Shown here: positions 7,514-11,443 of the stretch, piece after piece
Numbering within the stretch: position 1 is the first letter of the stretch
Layout of the letters: every line of letters begins with the position of its first letter
Assembly: GCA_022424815.1 (NCBI GenBank)
Contig: JAKMGS010000054.1
Span: forward strand, 1 to 11,443
Source: Schleiferiaceae bacterium
Lineage (GTDB): Bacteria; Bacteroidota; Bacteroidia; Flavobacteriales; Schleiferiaceae
DNA length: 11,443 bases
Direction: 5' to 3'
Position numbers and translations under genes: made by a program
Notes under the pieces: model-generated
The model's input: only the letters and a program-made list of their open reading frames with translations
Database searches by the model: none
Told to the model about the DNA's origin: nothing

Positions 7514-7547
7514 TTTGTTTAACTTTATACTCGAATTGTTAAACAAA
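7514..7547. promoter_or_regulatory. Composite inverted-repeat operator candidate, copy 2, next to the sigma-gene start
   Basis: TTTGTTTAA (7514-7522) and TTAAACAAA (7539-7547) are perfect reverse complements separated by 16 bases. The second arm ends five bases before the ATG of the sigma gene. The spacer and flank include TAACTTTA (7520-7527), seven of eight matches to the TAnnTTTG -7 consensus, so a repressor here would cover the likely promoter or transcription start. A degenerate extra half-site, ATTGTTCAA (7501-7509), lies between copies 1 and 2. Confidence 0.65.
7520..7527 (+). promoter_or_regulatory. Possible -7 element of the sigma/carotenoid operon
   Basis: TAACTTTA matches the Bacteroidetes -7 consensus TAnnTTTG at seven of eight positions, about 26 bases before the sigma-gene ATG. 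A -33 partner is not clear: the nearest TTG (7502-7504) is only about 15 bases upstream rather than about 19. The true promoter may instead be read by an ECF sigma factor. Confidence 0.3.
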
Positions 7548-7552
7548 CTATT

Positions 7553-8059
7553 ATGTCTACCGCAGAATTTGGTCAATTAATTGATAGGGAATATGAGTTT
7601 CTCAATCAACTGGCAATGAAGTTGACAAAGCAAAAAGACGATGCAGAAGATCTAATTCAAGATACTTATTATAAGGCATTGAAGAATAAGGACAAGTTTG
7701 CAACTGGTACAAATCTTAAGGGTTGGTTGTATACAATCATGAAGAATACCTTCATCAACAACTACCGGCGTAAGCGTAACCAAAACACGTTTGTTGACGA
7801 AACAGATTCACAATACTTCCTTAACTCCAAAGAAGCCAGCAAGGGTACGCACACGGAAGCTAATGTTGATAATGAATATATAATGAACCAAATAGATAGT
7901 ATAGAAAAACACTACACAGAGGCGTTTTTCATGCACTATGAAGGATACAAGTACGAAGAAATTGCTGAGCACTTCAACATTCCTCTAGGAACCGTAAAGT
8001 CAAGAATTTTCCTCGCCCGCCAAAAAATGATGGAAAAACTTGGTGATCTTCGCTACTAA
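7553..8059 (+). CDS. ECF-type RNA polymerase sigma factor (LitS-like position)
   Basis: This 168-residue protein has the two-domain layout of group 4 (ECF) sigma factors. Region 2 lies at about residues 10-75 (DAEDLIQDTYYKAL, then NLKGWLYTIMKNTFINNYRR), followed by a variable acidic linker. Region 4 is a helix-turn-helix at about residues 115-165 (EEIAEHFNIPLGTVKSRIFLARQKM). It would direct RNA polymerase to a small set of promoters. No anti-sigma gene lies next to it, so control is probably at transcription, by the MerR/B12 protein encoded directly upstream. The layout recalls the LitR (MerR/B12) and LitS (ECF sigma) pair that governs light-induced carotenoids in Streptomyces; equivalence is inferred from gene order. 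It is separated from crtI by 20 bases, and its upstream gap is full of inverted repeats. Confidence 0.93.
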   Translation: MSTAEFGQLIDREYEFLNQLAMKLTKQKDDAEDLIQDTYYKALKNKDKFATGTNLKGWLYTIMKNTFINNYRRKRNQNTFVDETDSQYFLNSKEASKGTHTEANVDNEYIMNQIDSIEKHYTEAFFMHYEGYKYEEIAEHFNIPLGTVKSRIFLARQKMMEKLGDLRY

Positions 8060-8079
8060 TATCTAACCTAAACGCCAAC

Positions 8080-9558
8080 ATGAAATCAGTCATTGTAATA
8101 GGCTCCGGATTCGCGGGCCTAAGTTCCGCTACATTCTTAGCAAAGGCAGGGTACGACGTAACCGTACTAGAAAAAAACGATAGCCTCGGGGGTAGAGCGC
8201 GCGTTTGGGAAACCCAAGGCTTCAAATTTGATATGGGACCTAGCTGGTACTGGATGCCAGATGTTTTCGAGCGCTACTTTAAGAGTTTTGGATACGACAT
8301 CTCAGACTTGTACGAGCTTGTTCGGCTAAATCCTTCATATCGTGTGGTTTTTGGCCCTAAAGATCACGAAGATCAGAGTGCAAGTATGGCGGAGCTTGAA
8401 GCTATGTTTGAGCGCCTCGACCCAGGTTCTAGCGAGCGGTTGAAAAAATTCCTTGCAGAGGCTGCTTATAAGTATGAGGTAGGAATCAAGGATTTGGTCC
8501 ACAAGCCATCTCGCTCTCTTCTTGAGTTTGTTGATTTTAGAATTCTTAAAGGTTTGTTCCAATTGGACCTTCTAAAAGACATGCGAAAACATGTTGCAGA
8601 GGTCAGTACACATCCTAAGCTTAAGGCAATCATGGAGTTTCCAGTGCTCTTCCTAGGAGCACTGCCTCAGAATACACCAGCCTTATATAGCCTAATGAAT
8701 TATGCAGATATGTCACTGGGCACTTGGTATCCACGAGGCGGTATGCATAAGATTATCGAAGCCATGGTGAAGGTGGCGAAAGAGCAAGGAGTGAAGTTCA
8801 GAACCAAGGCGGAAGTCAAAGGTTTCAAATATTCCGGAAATAAGATTGTCGGCGTACTCACGAAAACTGGTGGTTTTAGCGCAGATATCGTTGTGGCGGG
8901 TGCAGATTACCACCACATCGACCAAGAGGTTTCCGATGAAGGACGTAGAGAATACTCCAAAAACTATTGGAACAAGCGTAAAATGGCACCATCGTCATTG
9001 TTGTATTACCTCGGTATCAAAGGGGAAGTACCGAACGTCTTACACCACAATCTGTTCTTTGATCACGAGTTGGATCAACATGCTTCAGAACTCTATACCC
9101 ATCCGCAGTGGCCTACAAAACCGCTATTCTACGCTAGTGCACCTACTAAAACAGATCGGAGCATAGCACCCGAAGGTTGTGAGAATATGTTTCTATTAAT
9201 GCCTACGGCTCCAGGATTGGCGGGTGATTCAGAAGAAGTTCGAGAGAAGTACTATGACATAATGATGGACCGTCTTGAACAATTTACCGGTTCTAGCATT
9301 AGAGATAGAGTAGTGGTGAAAAGAAGCTTTGCATATTCAGATTTCAAATCCGAATACAATAGTTTTAAGGGAAATGCCTACGGTTTAGCCAATACGTTAG
9401 ACCAAACGGCTATTCTAAAACCGCGATTGAAGAGTAAAAAGATTAACAATCTTTATTTCTCAGGCCAGCTAACCACTCCAGGTCCTGGCGTGCCTCCGAC
9501 TTTAATAAGTGGCGAGGTAGTAAGTAAAGAGATTGCAAAAGACTTTAAATTGAAGTAA
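8080..9558 (+). CDS. crtI: Phytoene desaturase (CrtI-type carotenoid desaturase)
   Basis: CrtI is an FAD-dependent, membrane-associated enzyme that dehydrogenates 15-cis-phytoene stepwise, usually to lycopene. The 492 residues match the family length. The N-terminal dinucleotide-binding motif is GSGFAGLSSATFLAKAGYDVTVLEK (residues 8-32, acidic Glu31), followed by GGRAR (37-41) and FDMGPSW. The C-terminal carotenoid desaturase signature (G-Q-x-T-x-PGPG-x-P-x-x-x-x-SG) lies at residues 462-478. All FAD-contact motifs are intact. The number of desaturation steps cannot be read from sequence, and related enzymes act on C30 substrates, but pairing with crtB favours a C40 route. The stop TAA overlaps the crtB ATG by one base (TAATG, 9556-9560), so the two enzymes are probably made in balance. 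Confidence 0.95.
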   Translation: MKSVIVIGSGFAGLSSATFLAKAGYDVTVLEKNDSLGGRARVWETQGFKFDMGPSWYWMPDVFERYFKSFGYDISDLYELVRLNPSYRVVFGPKDHEDQSASMAELEAMFERLDPGSSERLKKFLAEAAYKYEVGIKDLVHKPSRSLLEFVDFRILKGLFQLDLLKDMRKHVAEVSTHPKLKAIMEFPVLFLGALPQNTPALYSLMNYADMSLGTWYPRGGMHKIIEAMVKVAKEQGVKFRTKAEVKGFKYSGNKIVGVLTKTGGFSADIVVAGADYHHIDQEVSDEGRREYSKNYWNKRKMAPSSLLYYLGIKGEVPNVLHHNLFFDHELDQHASELYTHPQWPTKPLFYASAPTKTDRSIAPEGCENMFLLMPTAPGLAGDSEEVREKYYDIMMDRLEQFTGSSIRDRVVVKRSFAYSDFKSEYNSFKGNAYGLANTLDQTAILKPRLKSKKINNLYFSGQLTTPGPGVPPTLISGEVVSKEIAKDFKLK

Positions 9559-10394
9559 TGAAGGCCTTATTTGATAGCATTAGCATTCGTTCTAGTAGGA
9601 TGGTTACCAAATCCTACAGTACTTCATTTTCTCTAGGAATTCTTGGCTTGAACCGGAAATATCATGATCCAATCTATGCCATTTATGGATTTGTACGCTT
9701 TGCAGACGAGATTGTAGATTCATTTGAAGGCTATCCTCAGAAAGAGTTACTAGAGCGTTTCTGGAAAGATACATACCAAGCGCTTGAGGACAAGATTAGC
9801 CTCAACCCAATTCTCAACAGCTTCCAGCAAGTTGTACATGCTTACGAAATTGACCCTGATTTAATAGAGACATTCTTGAAGTCTATGGAAATGGATTTAT
9901 ACAAGAATGAGTACGATGAGGCAGGGTACAAGGCATATATCTTAGGCAGTGCAGAGGTCGTGGGTTTAATGTGCCTCAAGGTCTTTGTGGATGGCAATCA
10001 AGAGCGCTATTTAGCCCTTAAAGAGCCCGCCATGCAATTAGGCTCGGCGTTCCAAAAAATCAATTTCCTGAGAGATCTGAATGCAGATTATCAAAGTTTA
10101 GGTAGAACCTACTTCCCAGGGGTCGATTTAGATAATTTCAATGAAGAGGTCAAAGCTAGTATAGAAGCTGATATTGATATCGATTTCAAGGCTGGTTATG
10201 AGGGGATCAAGAAACTGCCGAAGGGCGCGAGATTTGGGGTGTATATTGCATACGTCTACTACTACAGCCTCTTCAAGAAGATCAGAAAAACGCATTGCGA
10301 TTTCATTCTCAACGAGCGCGTACGTATTAGTAACAAAAGAAAGTATGGGTTATTCTTGAGTAGCTACTTAAGACACACCATTAACTGGATATAA
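9558..10394 (+). CDS. crtB: Phytoene synthase
   Basis: CrtB joins two geranylgeranyl diphosphates head to head through prephytoene diphosphate to give phytoene, the first committed carotenoid. The 278 residues form a single all-helical isoprenoid synthase domain. The first aspartate-rich motif is DEIVD (Asp50-Asp54) after FVRFA. The second is DLNAD (Asp173-Asp177) in NFLRDLNADYQSLGRTYFP. Both bind the Mg-diphosphate cluster. The early SYSTSFSLGILGL stretch is also typical. A squalene synthase-like or HpnC/HpnD role is possible for this superfamily, but direct one-base overlap with crtI strongly favours phytoene synthase. It is followed after nine bases by idi. Confidence 0.95.
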   Translation: MKALFDSISIRSSRMVTKSYSTSFSLGILGLNRKYHDPIYAIYGFVRFADEIVDSFEGYPQKELLERFWKDTYQALEDKISLNPILNSFQQVVHAYEIDPDLIETFLKSMEMDLYKNEYDEAGYKAYILGSAEVVGLMCLKVFVDGNQERYLALKEPAMQLGSAFQKINFLRDLNADYQSLGRTYFPGVDLDNFNEEVKASIEADIDIDFKAGYEGIKKLPKGARFGVYIAYVYYYSLFKKIRKTHCDFILNERVRISNKRKYGLFLSSYLRHTINWI

Positions 10395-10403
10395 TTTTTA
10401 AAA

Positions 10404-10934
10404 ATGCTTGAACAAGTTATCCTGGTCGATGAGCACGACAATGCTCTAGGACTGATGGAGAAAATGGAAGCGCACCGAAAGGCGAAACTACACCGTGCAT
10501 TCTCTGTTTTCGCCATGAACGATCAAAACGAAATTTTGCTTCAGTGCCGAGCGCTCCACAAATACCATAGTGGAGGGTTATGGACAAACACCTGCTGTTC
10601 ACATCCAAGGGATGGGGAAACCGTTGAAGAAGCCGCCACCCGTAGATTAATGGAGGAGATGGGATTCACTTGTGAGGTGAAGCGCATTTTTAGCTTTATC
10701 TACAAAGCAGAATTGGACAACGAGCTCACAGAACATGAATTAGATCATGTCCTTATAGCTCGCTACAATGACCATCCTAATATTAACCCTGATGAAGTCG
10801 ATAGTTTTGACTGGAAATCTGTGGATTGGGTAGCAGAGGACATCAAAGCGCATCCCGAGAAGTACACAGAATGGTTCAAAATCATTTACGACAGATTCTT
10901 AACGTACTGGCACAATGAGGATCACGGTCTCTAG
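10404..10934 (+). CDS. idi: Isopentenyl-diphosphate delta-isomerase, type 1
   Basis: Idi interconverts isopentenyl and dimethylallyl diphosphate, supplying the allylic primer for geranylgeranyl diphosphate and hence for CrtB. The 176-residue Nudix-fold protein carries the catalytic TNTCCSHP motif, with Cys65 aligning to E. coli Cys67 and His67 to His69. Metal-ligand histidines lie at about 24 and 30, and the catalytic pair Glu110 and Glu112 is in TEHELDHV. The modified Nudix box (GETVEEAATRRLMEEMG) spans residues 71-87. The start sits in a perfect 12-base AT palindrome, ATTTTTAAAAAT (10394-10405), giving an A-rich leader in place of a Shine-Dalgarno site. Its 3' end overlaps the next gene by 20 bases in another frame, so the two are almost certainly co-transcribed. 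Confidence 0.95.
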   Translation: MLEQVILVDEHDNALGLMEKMEAHRKAKLHRAFSVFAMNDQNEILLQCRALHKYHSGGLWTNTCCSHPRDGETVEEAATRRLMEEMGFTCEVKRIFSFIYKAELDNELTEHELDHVLIARYNDHPNINPDEVDSFDWKSVDWVAEDIKAHPEKYTEWFKIIYDRFLTYWHNEDHGL

Positions 10935-11325
10935 AAAAGCGCACTTCAACGCCGCACACCGTCTGCACAATCCAGAATTATCCCTCGATGAAAACCAAGA
11001 GACTTTTGGCAAGTGCAACAACGAATATTACCACGGGCATAATTACGATCTCATTGTGCATGTAACAGGGGAGGTCGATCCCAAGACCGGCTACCTCATT
11101 GATATGAAGGTCTTGCGCGACCACATCAAGAATGAAGTGGAAGATTATTTAGATCACAAAAATCTAAACATTCAGGTGCCTGAATTTTCAACACTCAATC
11201 CTACCGCGGAGCACATCGCATATGTGATTTGGAATCGCTTGACTGCCGTCTTGCCAAAGGAATTAGAACTTAAAGTTACGCTCTACGAGACTCCACGAAA
11301 CTATGTGGAATACAGTGGATTATAA
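10915..11325 (+). CDS. 6-pyruvoyl-tetrahydropterin synthase family enzyme, PTPS-II type motif
   Basis: This 136-residue T-fold enzyme converts dihydroneopterin triphosphate. The zinc ligands are His15 (AAHRL), His40 and His42 (HGHNY). The catalytic cysteine is Cys34, with Asp80-His81 (DHKNLN) and Glu125 (YET) completing the active site. The cysteine-to-HGH spacing is C-x5-HGH (CNNEYYHGH), which is the spacing of tetrahydrobiopterin-type synthases (animal CNN-x3-HGHNY). QueD enzymes have C-x3-HGH and PTPS-III has E-x2-HGH. It is therefore more likely to make 6-pyruvoyl-tetrahydropterin for a biopterin-like cofactor than carboxytetrahydropterin for queuosine, although automatic annotation would often call it QueD. 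It starts inside the 3' end of idi (20-base overlap) and is followed 11 bases later by a probable folE, which supplies its substrate. Confidence 0.88.
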   Translation: MRITVSRKAHFNAAHRLHNPELSLDENQETFGKCNNEYYHGHNYDLIVHVTGEVDPKTGYLIDMKVLRDHIKNEVEDYLDHKNLNIQVPEFSTLNPTAEHIAYVIWNRLTAVLPKELELKVTLYETPRNYVEYSGL

Positions 11326-11336
11326 AAGATATAATT

Positions 11337-11443
11337 ATGACTACACATGACCCGAAATTCACTGCAGAAGAGTTGGAGCAATTGGTAGAAGCGCATTTGG
11401 GCACCTCTGTTGACACCCCATTGCGTGAGGATGCTTTTACCCT
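11337..11443 (+). CDS. folE: Probable GTP cyclohydrolase I, N-terminal part (runs off the window)
   Basis: An open frame starts with ATG at 11337 and continues for 35 codons to the right edge without a stop. The visible N-terminus is acidic and helical and ends in a T-P-L-R-E-D-A-F motif. That motif is typical of the N-terminal extension of Bacteroidetes GTP cyclohydrolase I, which turns GTP into dihydroneopterin triphosphate. The catalytic domain is outside the window, so the call depends on this motif and on the upstream pterin synthase that would use its product. The start lies 11 bases after the preceding stop, in an AT-rich leader. Confidence 0.72.
   Translation, partial: MTTHDPKFTAEELEQLVEAHLGTSVDTPLREDAFT

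Noticed and set aside
9558..10394. Annotation as squalene or hydroxysqualene synthase
   Set aside because: The aspartate motifs are shared by the superfamily, but the one-base overlap with crtI and the pigment-operon setting favour phytoene synthase.
10915..11325. Annotation as QueD (6-carboxytetrahydropterin synthase)
   Set aside because: The cysteine is separated from HGH by five residues rather than three, and folE follows while no queC/queE/queF is visible; the biopterin-type reading fits better, though not proven.
1..11443. CRISPR arrays, tRNA or rRNA genes, insertion sequences or prophage genes
   Set aside because: No regular direct-repeat array, cloverleaf, rRNA motif, transposase or integrase was seen; the repeats before the sigma gene are short operator-like sites, not a CRISPR array.

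Overview
The window looks like a chromosomal segment of a marine or aquatic Bacteroidetes, probably a flavobacterium-like member. The reasons are the gene order coaBC - DUF4835 - recN - fabI, an A-rich rather than Shine-Dalgarno context before most starts, a perfect TAnnTTTG-type -7 element before prfC, and a carotenoid operon led by a MerR/B12 regulator and an ECF sigma factor. The organism is inferred from synteny and protein motifs only; no rRNA or tRNA is present. Coding density is very high and no gene-free stretch reaches 300 bases.

Region 1 (1-3474, + strand) is a tightly packed housekeeping string: the end of a probable coaBC, a secreted DUF4835 protein, the DNA-repair ATPase recN and the enoyl-ACP reductase fabI. 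The first three overlap by ATGA junctions. A bidirectional hairpin terminator (about 3496-3525) closes this string and the convergent one.

Region 2 (3509-6459, - strand) is a two-gene unit, prfC (peptide chain release factor 3) followed by a membrane glycosyltransferase of the GT39/ArnT type. They are joined by a one-base TAATG overlap, and the last codons of the glycosyltransferase are written inside the terminator hairpin.

Region 3 (6572 to the right edge, + strand) is the most interesting part: a CarH/LitR-like MerR regulator with a cobalamin-binding domain, an ECF sigma factor, phytoene desaturase (crtI), phytoene synthase (crtB), isopentenyl diphosphate isomerase (idi), a 6-pyruvoyl-tetrahydropterin synthase and the start of a probable GTP cyclohydrolase I (folE). 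The likely logic is that the B12 regulator controls the sigma gene, perhaps in response to light. The sigma factor and its downstream genes would then drive isoprenoid isomerisation (idi), C40 condensation (crtB) and desaturation (crtI). The two pterin genes ride at the end of the same string.

The 96-base gap before the sigma gene holds two copies of a composite site, TTTGTTTAA-N16-TTARACAAA, spaced 46 bases apart with unrelated spacers. This is a strong candidate operator for the MerR regulator. The regulator keeps the W-x9-EH and ExHxxG cobalamin motifs, but has leucine where, as I recall, CarH has the histidine that caps cobalamin after illumination.
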